From Amoebophrya sp. A120 (Eukaryota; Sar; Dinophyceae; Syndiniales; Amoebophryaceae), in NCBI GenBank assembly GCA_905178155.1, contig CAJINV010000003.1:5547985-5611984 (forward strand): a stretch of DNA of 64,000 bases, read 5' to 3'. The position numbers and the translations under genes were made by a program. The notes beneath the pieces are model-generated. The model was not told the origin of the DNA and did no database searches. It saw only the letters and a program-made list of their open reading frames with translations. This document shows positions 11,031-21,959 of this stretch, piece after piece; position 1 is the first letter of the stretch, and every line of letters begins with the position of its first letter.

Positions 11031-11400
11031 CATTGACCACTTCTCAAACTTCCTTCGGACCTTCGGCCATGACACGACAGCAATGTTGAATGGCGCCTGT
11101 GGCCAGCTTGTTGTAGTCGGTCTGCACATACATGTACTTTTTAAATCCCTCGATTAGTAGTTCCACTCCACTGAACCAAACACGTAGATCATCGGAAGAC
11201 TAGCTGCAGCTAGGCCTTAGGTCGTTGCACCACTCAAATACAACTTGGATGACAAGGGGAATGAACACGATGCCGATGCTGGTGAGCTGGGTATATAAAA
11301 AGAAGATGAAGAACGCAAACACTCCGAACACATGAGGGCCCTCGGGCTCGGGCGTCGGCTCTGCATGAGAGTAGAGAATGACGTAGAGACATAAATGGAG
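11030..11400 (-). CDS. Exons of an unidentified membrane protein (partial)
   Basis: One minus-strand frame ending near 11203 reads as coding. It has an acidic proline segment (TPEPEGPH), then two adjacent hydrophobic helices (VFGVFAFFIFFLYTQLTSIG; VFIPLVIQVVFEW). A second frame, about 11177-11050, gives GVELLIEGFKKYMYVQTDY ... HCCRVMAEGPKEV and a stop, and probably follows after a short intron whose limits I cannot fix. I do not recognise the family. Upstream exons probably lie in 11400-11650 but cannot be delimited. Confidence 0.45.
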
Positions 11401-11649
11401 CATACTTCATATCCATGTTGTTCCTCAAAGAACATACAAGCAGGAGGGAAGACCAGCACGACAACGTCGCATCTACATGTTGTTCATCTACCATCTTCGT
11501 GCTGTAGTGTAGTTTGCGCACTCTGTGGAGTAAGGTCGGCGTGCCGTTCAAGACTGCTGCCGCCCTCTCAACAAAGCAGCCAAAAGCAAAACGCCGACCC
11601 CCTTCCGTAAGTATCCAGTTCCGGACGGCCAGTCCAATATTCAATAAGC

Positions 11650-12400
11650 GTGCTTGTTGCTACGATACACTTGCTTCCCGACACGTCACTAAATTCCTAT
11701 TCCAAGAAAATTTTCATCAGCCTAGTCCGAGCAGCAAAGCATGAATTTGAATTGCAAGCTGCCACGTGGCAATTACAAATCAAAAACAAAATCATCATCA
11801 TGTCCAGATCCGCTCCTGGGCCACACGATTTTGAAGACGGCAATAAATGAGTTAGTAAATTCAAATTCCGCTACTCGCATGTGGATGAAATGGCGGTGAA
11901 ATCAGTGCAATAAAGAATGAATATGGCCAATTACTGCACTGCAATGCAGTTCGGCGACGTTTCGCGTTCTATTCTCCTTCGTTCCTGCCTTGTGGGTCCA
12001 ACTGTATCTGTTGTCCTTGTTGCGAGAAAATAAATAACTCCCATTGGCACCAAAAATCATCCTGATATTAAGTCATGCTCATGACTGCAGGCCGCAGTTT
12101 CTTGGGCGACAGCAAAGCTTGATTTCGGAATGATACGAGAGGTCAACAATTTCGGTCGGTATCCCTTTGCGACCTTTTTCTTGAGATTCCATCAAGGTGT
12201 AACATCTTCAGGTCGGTGCCCTGCTGATTTAAAAGAGAGCAAAAACTTGCGAAGTCCCACCTTGGCGAAGAACGCGCACCACCCTTGTCGTGTGAAGATG
12301 AGTGCCACCTTCTTTAATATTCCCTCGGTGTTCCGAGACTTCCTTGCCGCCCAATCTTTAATTTCTTTCCCGAGCCACGTCTCGCTCTCGTCCCTCCTGT
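11650..12400. other. No supported gene
   Basis: AT-rich sequence with short frames only. It separates the membrane-protein fragment from the minus-strand frame that ends at 12411. Confidence 0.4.
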
Positions 12401-12410
12401 GGTGCTACTG

Positions 12411-13218
12411 CTAGCACCACCAAATGCCTTTCCCTCTTTGGACGCCGGGGGGACATACTTCTAGCCAAGATTCTTTCCTGTAGACCGCGTTCCAGAAGGA
12501 GCCTGCGACCCCCTGTCTTCCTTCCGAAAACGTCGCGTCGTGCAGTTTGCGGTCGATTTCGAGAATCTGTTCTTCGCGGTCTACTGCACCCGAAGATCCG
12601 TCAGTTTCTTTCTCCGTCAGCACTTGATGACGCACCACCGGCGCAAGCACTTCCGCAAGAAAAACGCGCTCACCGTCGCGCTCGTGGCCCGCCCGCCTGC
12701 GGTCGTTGCCTCGCGTTGTCTCAAAGCTCCGGTCAAGGAGGAAGAAGAGCACCCGCTGCGTGAGGTGCACAATCAAAGTTTCTCGAAGTTGCTTCGGATC
12801 CCCCTCGGGCCACTCGAGCGTCGCGAAATCCGCAGAAGGGGTTGCAGCCAACACCTCCCGCGCGCAGGGTGTCAGTTGCCGGCATTCTCTGAAATAAACA
12901 GAGTTCCCAAAGGAGTCGAAGCCGGTAAAACCGGCTTTTGTAGTTGTCGCCCGAAAATCATATGGACTATCATTAAACCCTGCCAGCGGTGGTGCAAGCT
13001 CAAATTGCTGACCATGATGAACAACTACCTTCTCGGACGAAATAGTACCAGTGCTCGAGGACGAGGACTGAAAACTCGCACCTCTCGCCGGAGCTTCGGC
13101 AGAAGAAGCTGAGTGAGCGTGATGCTCATGCACGTCGCGGCCGGAACGGCACCTCCCCTTCCCTCCCTTGCGCATCAGCTTGTATTGCCGGTGGAGTACC
13201 GGACAGAAAAGAGCTAGC
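12411..13218 (-). CDS. Hypothetical protein, probable single large exon
   Basis: The frame is open from 13409, but the first part is hydrophobic and low in coding character, so I prefer the Met near 13218. The body has a His/Ser-rich stretch (HEHHAHSASSAEA), a Gly/aromatic stretch (KAGFTGFDSFGNSVYF) and a charged C-terminal half (REEQILEIDRKLHD) ending in GKGIWWC. I recognise no family. A signal peptide, or further exons upstream of 13218, cannot be excluded. Confidence 0.5.
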
Positions 13219-13302
13219 ATGATGTCACATCCTTGAAAGTGAGAGTGAAGCCACTTGCTGCACAGTATATGTAGATGTATAATAAGTCTTGGAGGACTTT
13301 TT

Positions 13303-13343
13303 GAAATCACTATCACGCTACTTAACGGCATTAGCGTGATTTC
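13303..13343. repeat. Short perfect hairpin
   Basis: ATCACGCTA at 13312-13320 pairs with TAGCGTGAT at 13332-13340, and GAAATCAC at 13303-13310 can pair with GTGATTTC at 13336-13343. It may be a structural element or a remnant of a TIR element. Confidence 0.6.
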
Positions 13344-13445
13344 AAGACATACCAAGGAGAGGACAGAGAGAGAGAAACTGTGAAGCGTGGCGTGCCATTT
13401 CAGGTCCAAAAGCAGGAGATATTAAGCATAAGCTTTTTACTATCA

Positions 13446-13730
13446 CTAGACTAATAAACTCGTCACAACTCGCATGACATAGAGACAGACATCACGCCGT
13501 CGAATTTTCTGTACGATAGAAAGAGGAAGAACCACCTCTGGCAAATACCACGTACCTATCAGATTCAGAACGTCCATGCGAGGCTCGTCTCCTTCGACGT
13601 AAAGTCGGATGAGGGCAATCCGTAGCTTCTTCATCCACAAGGGCACCCAGTACTGCTGTATTGTAGCATCAGGGTCAAAAACGTCAAACGTGGGCTCTTG
13701 CATGCGGCCGGGCGGGGTCAGAACCTCACA
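13446..13730 (-). CDS. C-terminal exon of an unidentified protein
   Basis: The minus frame gives VLTPPGR, then EPTFDVFDPDATIQQYWVPL, then basic and hydrophobic sequence (WMKKLRIALIRLYV ... WYLPEVVLPLSIVQKI) to a stop at 13446. A GTGTGAG/GTTCTG acceptor near 13724 would fit a canonical intron upstream. Exon 5' partners may lie at 13770-13920. The family is not recognised. Confidence 0.42.
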   Translation of the reverse strand, partial: CEVLTPPGRMQEPTFDVFDPDATIQQYWVPLWMKKLRIALIRLYVEGDEPRMDVLNLIGTWYLPEVVLPLSIVQKIRRRDVCLYVMRVVTSLLV

Positions 13731-14141
13731 CGATAGAAAACACGACGATGCCGGTGCTGTAATATCCTACAGAAATAAACTACAGCCCCGCGGCTCAGTG
13801 TAAAATATCACATCAGAATACCGTTGGTACTGCAATTTTTGGCATAATTTCTCCTGTGAAAATGGCACATGCCCCGGTCGGAAGAGCGGTTGAACTTCCC
13901 CTGATTCCGAATGTACAGGGGCACTAAGAGTGATGCAATTATATTTGTGGCATCTGCACAAACATGACAATTTCTTTTGATGCCCTCCCATCTGCTCGAC
14001 AACACAAATTTTTTTGATGCCCTTACCATGTATAGGCAAATTGCATATATTTCGCGTCAAAAGGAGCGTCCATCGCAGATTTTTTATTTGGCGACGCTTA
14101 CATCTGGTCGATAGAGCAAACATTTTCTGACCTGGGTGTAA

Positions 14142-16655
14142 TTAGTCTTCTGTAGGATCATACGCTTGTTCTTGCGCAGGCGCAGCTGGCACCGATGCTC
14201 TACTTGGGGTCGTGCCAGTGGCGTCCCCTCCTGATGCTGGAGGACGGGCTGCAACCGTTGGTGGCAACTGGTAAAAACCGCACGACGTCGACGGCCGTCG
14301 TGGATCGTCCGGGCTGCGAGGTGAAGAGGGTGAGGGTGTTTGGATGAACGTACCAGTATCATCGTCCATTTTATGTTCTCCATGATCTGCTGCTTCCAAA
14401 GGCGGAGGAGGCTGCTGCTGCGCGCAAAAATGGTCGACGCAGTCCACGATCTTGACGCTCCCGTTCTGGAATTGCGCCATGTAGTCCGCCCGGCCGCTGG
14501 GGTCCGCTAGAGCTTTAACACCCGTTAGCATGAGAAGTGGTGAATTTGTAGTAAATTTTGCATGCCAAATTGCAGATGAGTCCGCCGGGACATTGTCCCT
14601 CTTGGCCCTGTTCTGGGAAGTAGAAGGCCCTGCACCGCGCAGCAGCCGCGGGCTTTTGTGCAGTGGGCAGCCAGAGGACATGGCCCGGGCGCCGTTCTTT
14701 GGGCAGATTTTTGCGCCTCCGCGTTCCCGCAGAAGAGCACTGCAGCAGCGGCGGCAAAGACGCCAGAAATAAAGGCTGCGAAGCGCATACAACTAAGCAA
14801 GAAGGCAGGCAAGGACGAAAGGACCCGGCCGAGAGCTTTGACGCATTTTCCCGGCAGGCATGTGAAATCATCTTGCGGCATTTTCAGCAGAATACAGACG
14901 GGCTTAGGGCAACAGAGGACTCCGCTTTTTCCCCCTTTGCGTTCCTTCTCATGGCCTATCTGTGCACTTTTTTGAGCACTTTTCTGCGCTAAAGTTTGCT
15001 TATCACGGTCGAAAATGGGCGCCCGGTGAATTTTGGGGTGAATTTTGAAAAGGGCGCCGGTGAATTTTGGCCTCCGGCTCCTTTTCAAAATTCGCTAGCG
15101 TGTGAGAAACTCCGGGTTTGGGGGCTTTAAAAAAGTGTCGCAAAAACAAAAAGCCTCAAAATTCACCAAGAGAATTCTTGACCTGAGAGCCACGTCGAAA
15201 AAGACTTGCTCCGGGGGCAAAAACACGCCTGGGGAGTTGTAAGCCGAGCACACCAGGCCAAGCAAGCTAGTGCCCGTAGCCGAGTCGTGCCTTCCCTTCC
15301 ACCAGAGGGGGCTACTCCCAGATATCCAATTCCAAGCCACAACCACAACTCGTGAGAGCGCACGTGTTGAACTAGTGCCCCTGTGTTCAGGCGTCGCCCT
15401 CCCTCCCGACCATTCCGGAGAGGAACTTCTGAGGCAGACGCGCAGATGAACAAGAGCCCCACGATCCACCTTCTTTGGTTACATACGCACTACACAGCCC
15501 GGCGAGCCCCCGCAAGACCACCTCGTCTTTCGGTGCTGCAAGCGCCACCACGCGACGAGCAGCCCTTCACGCTCTGTGGGATGCTTGGGCTCGTGTCCAT
15601 ACGTAGCGCACTTTTCTTTTAAGTAAATGCAAGTCATGCAATACAAATTCACCCTTCTGTACGCTAACGACCGTCCAAGGCGTAACCCCTTCTGGAATTG
15701 CGCCATGTAGTCCGCCCGGCCGCTGGGGTCCGCGATCGACGGCATGATTGGGGGGCTAACTACGTCAAGATCAACTTCTTGGGCGGCGCTGTCAGAAGAA
15801 CTCGACACCGGTCCTCCCCGTGGTCGTTCCACACCACGACCTGAGCGCACAGAGGGTTCTTGATCTGGTCGGCGCCTTGGTGAGAATACATGTTGCCCAC
15901 GCGGGCTCTCTTCCTCGTACAACCGCACACCGCCGGGCAAACCGGGGTCCAACGAAATACTCAGTCCGCGAGTCGTATCATTTTTGGGCGAAATCATGTA
16001 GACCAGTGGTGGTCCTCGAACAATGAAGTCTCTCCATGCTCCTGTCAAAATAAAAACTCCCCCCTCCCCATATCAAAACGGAGATTTGCGTAGCATGGTT
16101 ATCAAGTGAGTAGTCATGCTAGAAGGCAAAAGATGCAGACTGTCGTGCTGGATGGCGTCGGAAAGCCTTGCGTCTTGCTTCAGCGTGACAGGAGGCAACT
16201 CCACTGGAAGTGGGAAACAGCATGACCAATTGCCTGCAAAACAGGCCAAGACTGCGTCTCTTGTTGGCCTTCTAGCGAAGATACATACAAGTCGATTGGT
16301 GTAGTACGCAAAGAGAGCATCACAAATGTCCTTCTCGATATGGGTAGGGGGGATAATTTTTCTTTACAATACATGCCCGGCTTTCATCATGCCCCTGCTG
16401 CTGCGGCGACCGCGATGAGCAGCTCGCGGAGCTCTCCATACCGGGCGACGAACCCGGTGGTCCTGTGCTGGCGGCGCCGGGCGACGGATCAGCTCCGGGT
16501 GGTGACTCAGGACCTGAGTCGTGGTCAAAAAGGGGCCGCTTTCCTCCTTCTTCTGGATCTGGGATATTTGTGGTATAATTATTCGCTGTCCCTCCGTGAC
16601 AATCATTTGCCGGCAACGTCGGGGGTCGGGGCTCTTCTAAACTCGAGCTGTACAT
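14142..16655 (-). CDS. Proline/serine-rich protein, three exons
   Basis: Exon 1 is 16655-16372 and starts MYSSSLEEPRPP. Exon 2 is 16039 to about 15690 and begins AWRDFIVRGPP. Exon 3 runs from about 14507 to the stop at 14142. Exons 1 and 2 join in frame (ESRA/WRDF) across a family C TIR element with CATGC duplications. Exons 2 and 3 share a 44-bp repeat (ADPSGRADYMAQFQ) and join in frame over 1.2 kb. The protein is dominated by disordered Pro/Ser/Gly-rich sequence. The best-ordered parts are LVYMISPKNDT, the repeat itself and VKIVDCVDHFC. No family is recognised. The start is the first Met that excludes an upstream Ser/Cys-rich stretch, and is uncertain. Confidence 0.6.
14464..14507. repeat. 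44-bp direct repeat, left copy (exon 3 border)
   Basis: Identical to 15690-15733. It encodes ADPSGRADYMAQFQ on the minus strand in the same frame as the other copy. Confidence 0.9.
14508..15689 (-). other. Probable 1.2-kb intron or insertion between the 44-bp repeats
   Basis: No convincing coding sequence. It holds an inverted repeat (GAATTTTGAAAAGG / CCTTTTCAAAATTC, about 15040-15092). Removing it with one repeat copy restores a continuous proline-rich reading frame. Confidence 0.55.
15690..15733. repeat. 44-bp direct repeat, right copy (exon 2 border)
   Basis: Identical to 14464-14507. The flanking bases differ on both sides, so the match is sharply bounded. Confidence 0.9.
16040..16371 (-). 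mobile_element. TIR intron element, family C
   Basis: The left end has AAAAACTCCCCCCTCCCCAT and the right end, read inverted, AAAAATTATCCCCCCTACCC; both lead to CATATC and then (A/G)ATTTG(C/T)G(T/A)(A/T)GC. It is flanked by CATGC at 16035-16039 and 16372-16376. Removal joins SRA to WRDF in frame. Confidence 0.78.
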
Positions 16656-16699
16656 GCGCACAGCTCCGACCCGCCAAATGCAGCTGCATAATAGCGGAG

Positions 16700-17900
16700 T
16701 AATTCTCTTTCGGCAGAGCCACGACATCTTCGATCTTAGGGTTACAGACGGTGATGTAGAAGATGCTGTTTCGGATTCAACAAAAAAAATGCGTATCAAG
16801 AAACAAACTGAAGTGGTACTTTATTTGGAGCTGGTAACGACAAACGAACGGCGCGATTGTGCAATAAGAATAAACAAATTTGATTTCAAACTAAAAACCA
16901 CAATGAAGTCTAACTGGAGCTAGACGCAATCGATTTTCTTGGACAATCGCCACCAGCGTGACGCAGGTCTTGCATGGATGTGACACCGAGCCTCTTAGTG
17001 AAATAAAAATTGAGATTATATTTATGCAGCCCCCTGCAAAGTATATAAGAGCACCGATCTTCTAGAAGACGTGTTAGGTTCCGCTGTCAGTTAGGTTGCG
17101 GTGCGTCGCAGTGCCGTTGAAGCCTCGTAACTATCATTAACCTTTAGTATTCATATTGTCCGTTCTGCCGAATACGACAGAAATCGGTTTCTCAAGCAAA
17201 CTCTAAGCAAGTAGGAAGTGAATAGGAGACAAGATCTGTTGGAAATTGCCGAGGCAGACAGCCGGACCACGACCACCGACCCCGCTGCTCAGAAAATGAT
17301 TTGTTAATGCGGTGGTGCGGGTTCTCCATACGTCTATCACGGAGTGAGATCTTTTCTGGTGAAGTTTGTTTGTTTGTTGTGACTGATCTATCATGTGGAA
17401 CCTGTTGAAGTTTTTCCTTTAGCCTCACGTCGTTAGCGCTGCTTTATCTTTAACAAAAAACACACGCTGGCTAAGCGACTTGTGGCTTAGACCCGAGGAG
17501 AAGGCGCCGCTGCTTAAAAAGTGAAATTTGCGTTTCATTTTCTCTCGATGAATTTTCAGGCACCTCGTCTTCAGTCCACCTGTCGCCAGCTCTTTGCGAG
17601 TCCGTGTCCTTGGCCATTGAGCTTCATACATCAACATCGTAAGTTGGTCCTGACGTTGCATGCTGGTCTTCACGCTGCAGCACCGTGCCCACGCAGGCCT
17701 TTCCCTATTCCGCGAAGCAGCCCCGGTTAAGTAAGCACGTCCCCACCAAGCTGCGCAGCTTCCTGGTGCGGACGAGCCCGAACCTGTCAGGAAGGTTGTA
17801 GCTGTACCTTCGCAGTGGCTCCTGTGCTGTCCGTTCCCCGCTCTTCAGTTCCTCGTCCCGTTCGTTCGTATAATCTGCTCGCGCTCGTCGTCGCGACGGC
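16700..17900. other. No supported gene; possible TATA-type promoter
   Basis: AAAGTATATAAGAGC at 17038-17052 resembles a TATA box on the plus strand, followed by sequence with little coding character. No transcript can be tied to it. Confidence 0.3.
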
Positions 17901-17918
17901 GCTTGTCCTCCTTTCTAA

Positions 17919-17950
17919 CATTGCTCCATAGGCGGTCGCCAGCATATGAA
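17919..17950. repeat. Dispersed repeat (ACATTGCTCCATAGGCGGTC type), copy 1
   Basis: The shared core starts AACATTGCTCCATAGGCGG and continues TCGCCAGCA. Other copies are at 18441-18474, 19447-19488 and 20628-20670, with a partial one at 18505-18522. Confidence 0.85.
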
Positions 17951-18026
17951 CGGACAAACTCCGAAAAGGTAACATAAATACGGCGAAACGATTCGAGGAG
18001 TTGCAGCATGGCCCCGAAATGGGTCG

Positions 18027-18195
18027 AGAATTTGACAGTTCTCGACTTGGGTCATTCGAGATTTTGGGACGGTGCAAAAAAAACGACTCGAGATTTTGCG
18101 CAGGTGCCTCTGAATCGATTCGAGAATTTGAAGGGGAGCAAAAAAAACGACTCGAGATTTCGCGAAGGTGTCTCTTGAGTCGAGTCGATTTCTGC
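18027..18195. repeat. Imperfect tandem repeat, ~64-bp unit
   Basis: GCAAAAAAAACGACTCGAGA begins at 18074 and again at 18138, each followed by TTTYGCG(C/A)AGGTG. CGAGAATTTGA-type strings also recur. Confidence 0.75.
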
Positions 18196-18440
18196 GAGAA
18201 CGGGCAAGTGGAGAAGCGCTTGTGGGGCCTTCTGGGTGTCGCAAAAGGCGTCCCGGCCGCAGTATGCGCGGGGCCCCCGAGTGCCCGAACAAATGGCCCG
18301 GCCGGAACCATTCGAGGGCCCGAAGTGGCCCCGGCCGGGGTGCTTCGGGTTTTTGAGAGGCTTCGGCCGCCTTTTTTTGTTGAGAATCTATCTCGGAGGA
18401 GCAGCCCGGCCGCGGCAACGAACTGTCTGTTGCCTGCCTT

Positions 18441-18474
18441 TCTAACATTGCTCCATCGGCGGTCGCCAGCACGA
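18441..18474. repeat. Dispersed repeat, copy 2
   Basis: AACATTGCTCCATCGGCGG then TCGCCAGCACGAACTC. A partial copy follows at 18505. Confidence 0.85.
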
Positions 18475-18545
18475 ACTCACCGACAACGCACCGAGGTAAC
18501 TCACCGACATTGCTCCATCGCCGCCCTGGTACCGACAACGTGAGG

Positions 18546-18705
18546 CTTTGCCTGCTCCAAAATCTCATGCCCTTGTGGCCAAGGGCATGAGATTCCGGGC
18601 TCCGAAGCCTCATGCTCTGGTGCCGAGGGCATGAGATTTTGCCTGCTCCAAAATCTTACGCCCTTGTGGCCAAGGGCATGAGATTCCGGGCTCCGAAATC
18701 TCAGC
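18546..18705. repeat. Tandem palindromes, ~90-bp period
   Basis: AATCTCATGCCCTTG and CAAGGGCATGAGATT form a near-perfect hairpin around TGGC at 18561-18594. A degenerate hairpin follows at 18605-18638 and a third at 18650-18684. The phrase TTGCCTGCTCCAAAATCT repeats at 18546 and 18636. Confidence 0.88.
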
Positions 18706-19446
18706 GCTCGATATTAATAACCTTCCCCCGACGGGTTCACGCCTGTGACGCCTGCCGCCGCCACCCCATCTCGACCTTCCTCTGCCGGAACCGTTTTGCT
18801 GCCCTACTCGAGCACCGTGCCACAAAAGCCACACCAATCCCCTGCGTGTGCTGCTTCTGCTCTACCCCGGTTCCCCTGCAGGGGATGGCCGGACGTGCTG
18901 CGTGCCAGCATTGTGATGCCATGGGCAGGCAAGTACGACGCTCATCCCCCTAGCCTGCTGGCCCCACAGTCGGCGCGGCCGTTGGACTTGGGAGGGCAGT
19001 CATGCCATAGCTTCGCAATTCGGTAGCTTTGTATTTGTTTTATACGATAGGAAGCAACCTGCGGCGCGCTGAAAAACAAAAAACAAGTTGCCTGGGTATC
19101 TTTCGGGCCGGCAACCTCCCGGCGTGGATATCTGCGGCCTCACGCTCTCCGTCTTGTCCAGGACAAGAACCCACTTCCGGAAGGCCCTCGGCTTTGCATT
19201 TTGTCCTTTTTGGCGCAGCCGCTGGCCCGGCGGCTTCCACGATGCGCATGCTCCTCGATTTCCCTGCTAATCTTTTGCGGTTTTTTAAAAGTGCCCACAC
19301 AACACATGATCACTCACCCTGTGTTTTTTTTTGCTATGGTAGGCGATGGCACAAAAATTAATTCCATCACTACGCGCGCATCGTAAACATTTCACAGGAC
19401 TAACATCAGACAATGTCAGGCAAACTGCGGTTTTCGTTTCTCTGGG

Positions 19447-19488
19447 TAACATTGCTCCATAGGCGGTCGCCAGCACGAACTCCAATAC
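19447..19488. repeat. Dispersed repeat, copy 3
   Basis: Matches 20628-20670 over about 42 bp, including GCACGAACTCCAATACAG. Confidence 0.88.
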
Positions 19489-19636
19489 AGAGAGCGCGAA
19501 CAAAAAACACTCATCGGTTCTTTTTGGTAAGATGTAAGATGGCTGCGGTCGGTGTCAGTATCCATCGTGACTGGAGCGCGCAGAAGTGACGTAGAATTCG
19601 GTTTCAAGTTACACGACGAGGTTCATCTCATGATCG

Positions 19637-19678
19637 GTCACTGAGAGTCACTGAGAGTCACTGAGAGTCACTGAGAGT
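19637..19678. repeat. Tandem repeat, 10-bp unit x4
   Basis: Four head-to-tail copies of CTGAGAGTCA. Confidence 0.95.
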
Positions 19679-19741
19679 TCTTTACATCGCGCCTGCACCC
19701 AGCGCGCGTTTTGATCTGGGGAAGATGTTTTGAGCTGTCGA

Positions 19742-19875
19742 CGAGTCCATCGAATTCCAGTGACGAATTTAACGTTTTCCGCGTGGGCCGCACAACGGTA
19801 TTTCCTGTGCTCCGTACATCGAGTTCCAGCGACGAATTTATTGTCTTCCGCATCTGCCGCACAGCGATAAATTCC
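19742..19875. repeat. Two diverged ~68-bp tandem units
   Basis: CATCGAATTCCAGTGACGAA and CATCGAGTTCCAGCGACGAA start the two units. Both continue TTTA, then TTTTCCGCGT or CTTCCGCATC, then a GCCGCACA block. Confidence 0.8.
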
Positions 19876-20005
19876 GCAGCCGCCAAGAAACGCTGACGCC
19901 TGTTCCGTTGCGGGCGGTGAAACTTCTATTCAGCAAAGAAGCCTCCGCCGACTTCCCCCAGCAAAAGCCTCTACTCATCAACAAAGAAATGCGGCAACAA
20001 AGAAG

Positions 20006-20629
20006 ATGGCGCAGTCCATAATTGTCGCAAGTCTAGATGAAGCTGAAGCCCTGCTACAAAGCATCGACGGCGCTCAGCCTTTTACATGGATCAAGGGTAA
20101 CAACCAGTCGCTCCCGTTTGACGACGACCCAAGCACCGGTGAGAAAAGGCGAAGGATCTTTGAGTACATCGCTGAAGATGGGGCTACGGCTGCAGTGCAG
20201 GTCGACTATAGTGCGTTCAACGTTGATTACTCGGCGTTCAACCAGCAGCAACAAAAGCAGAAACCTAGTGGAGCAAAAGCAGGCGAACAGCAGCACTCGT
20301 CCAAGAAAGCAATCTCCAATGGCACTCCTCCGCCCACTACCTCTTCATCGCCCAATGACGACGAGGACGACGGTGCCACAGATTTTGCGACGCTGGACTA
20401 CGATACGCTGTTTCTGAAAATCCTCACTCAGAACGTGAAGGCCGCGCAGCTCTCGGAGGGGCACCAGGATGCCTACAGACATGCCGATGGGTATGACATC
20501 GTTTTCCAGACCGAGACAAATTTGCTACGTTCCGCTGACCGCCTTGCATACAAGAAGTTGCTTCCCGATGAAGCGCAGCCGGCACCAGAAGATGACGCTG
20601 CTCAAGGGGTAAAAAGAATAACTTCATAA
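20006..20629 (+). pseudogene. Endonuclease-like N-terminal fragment, possibly from a non-LTR retrotransposon
   Basis: A 207-residue plus-strand frame with good coding character, starting MAQSIIVASLDEAEALLQ. After an acidic/Ser linker it reads FLKILTQNVKAAQL and then YDIVFQTETNLL. This resembles the first strand and metal-binding Glu region of exonuclease-endonuclease-phosphatase domains, as in LINE apurinic endonucleases (LTQNVRG ... DIIFLQET). The frame ends exactly where the dispersed repeat at 20628 begins, so the rest of the domain and any reverse transcriptase are missing. The assignment rests on two short motifs. It is one of very few plausible plus-strand coding regions here. Confidence 0.45.
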
Positions 20630-20670
20630 CATTGCTCCATAGGCGGTCGCCAGCACGAACTCCAATACAG
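20628..20670. repeat. Dispersed repeat, copy 4
   Basis: AACATTGCTCCATAGGCGG then TCGCCAGCACGAACTCCAATACAG. It directly follows the endonuclease-like frame. Confidence 0.88.
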
Positions 20671-20679
20671 CGATTGATC

Positions 20680-21900
20680 GCCGAACTACAATACAGAGAT
20701 CGCTCAAACCGCTCGAGCCCGACTTGGTGAACCTCGCCAAAAGCCGTGCCGATAATCGGCTCGCAAGTGCTTCGCCCCCAAGTGCCGCGGATGTGATCTC
20801 GCCGCAAGACCGGATCAACCCGACCATGCGTTGTTCCGCTCGATTATCCATGTAGTCTTTCAAAAAGACCACTACTTCAGATCCTGCTAAACCTGCCCCC
20901 GGACGTCCTTTTTTTCGTCTGTGCAGCGATACCACAAGCGACCCGCGCCGTATTCTTGGCTTTCATATTCATCGTGGTGTCCTCGATTTTTGTCTTTGCT
21001 CTTTGTCTTTCCTTCGCACAATTTTTATATGATAGGGACGCGCTGGGTGTCGGCGTTCGACTTCGAGTTCGTGTTCGCCTGCGTTGGATTATGCGTATGC
21101 TCGCTCAGGCTAATTCAGATGTGGCAGTCAGCACCGCGTTGTTCGGCTTCTCCTTGGTCGTCGTCACGCCCAATTACAACCAGTTCAGGCAACGACTAGT
21201 CATTGTCGCCGTGCCGCCCCAGCTACTTACAACTTCTTGCGCGAAGATGAGCAGTAGATCTTCGACACCGGGGTGAACAACTACCTACTTACTTACACCA
21301 TTTTCTTCTTTTTTGCGTCGTCCAGAGAGCACGAGCACCACCTCGTCGACTACGTAAAGTCATTAATTTCAGGGGCACGACCTCCGCTCCTCGTCTGAGC
21401 CAGCCCTGCTTCCGTATTGGTATAATTGCATTCGTATTCCAAATCCAATCCATAGATCCGCCATCATTCGGTCAGAGCCCCGCAGTCACCTGAAATTTAG
21501 GAGCGCCCAGCCGGCCGCGGCGACATACACGGCGCCAGCAGCTGCGGTGACCGCCTGCACCGTCGTTTGAGCCAGCGCTAGCGTTTCACACAGAAAAGGA
21601 CTACACCCATAGTACTTAAGTATCTCCATCCTTTGAAAAATGATTGTTGCAGCTTATCGCGCAGCACGCGCCACTCTGCCTTGCATGTTCCGCAAGATAA
21701 ACGTATTTGGTCAGTACACATCGCCACCTCGTAATGAGCTATCATCATCATCATCATCATCATGTAGTGGACACCCGCACCGAGCGCCACAGGTCAAGGA
21801 TCCCCTCTCCGGTGGGTGGGCGAGGAAGCACTTTCGGCCTGGGCCTGCAAGTTGCGTTTAGCATGACAAGGAAGTGCCGCCATAATCGCGGTTCTCCCAT
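20680..21900. other. No supported gene; ATC microsatellite
   Basis: Frames are short and not coding-like. A run of ATCATC units lies at 21740-21763. Confidence 0.5.
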
Positions 21901-21959
21901 TTTCTATACATAGATGAACATGAGGTACAATTTATATATATCGCAACAGAAATACACTT

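Noticed and set aside
17038-17052. TATA box as promoter of the plus-strand fragment at 20006
   Set aside because: Three kilobases apart with repeats between, and dinoflagellate-type genomes often lack TATA promoters.
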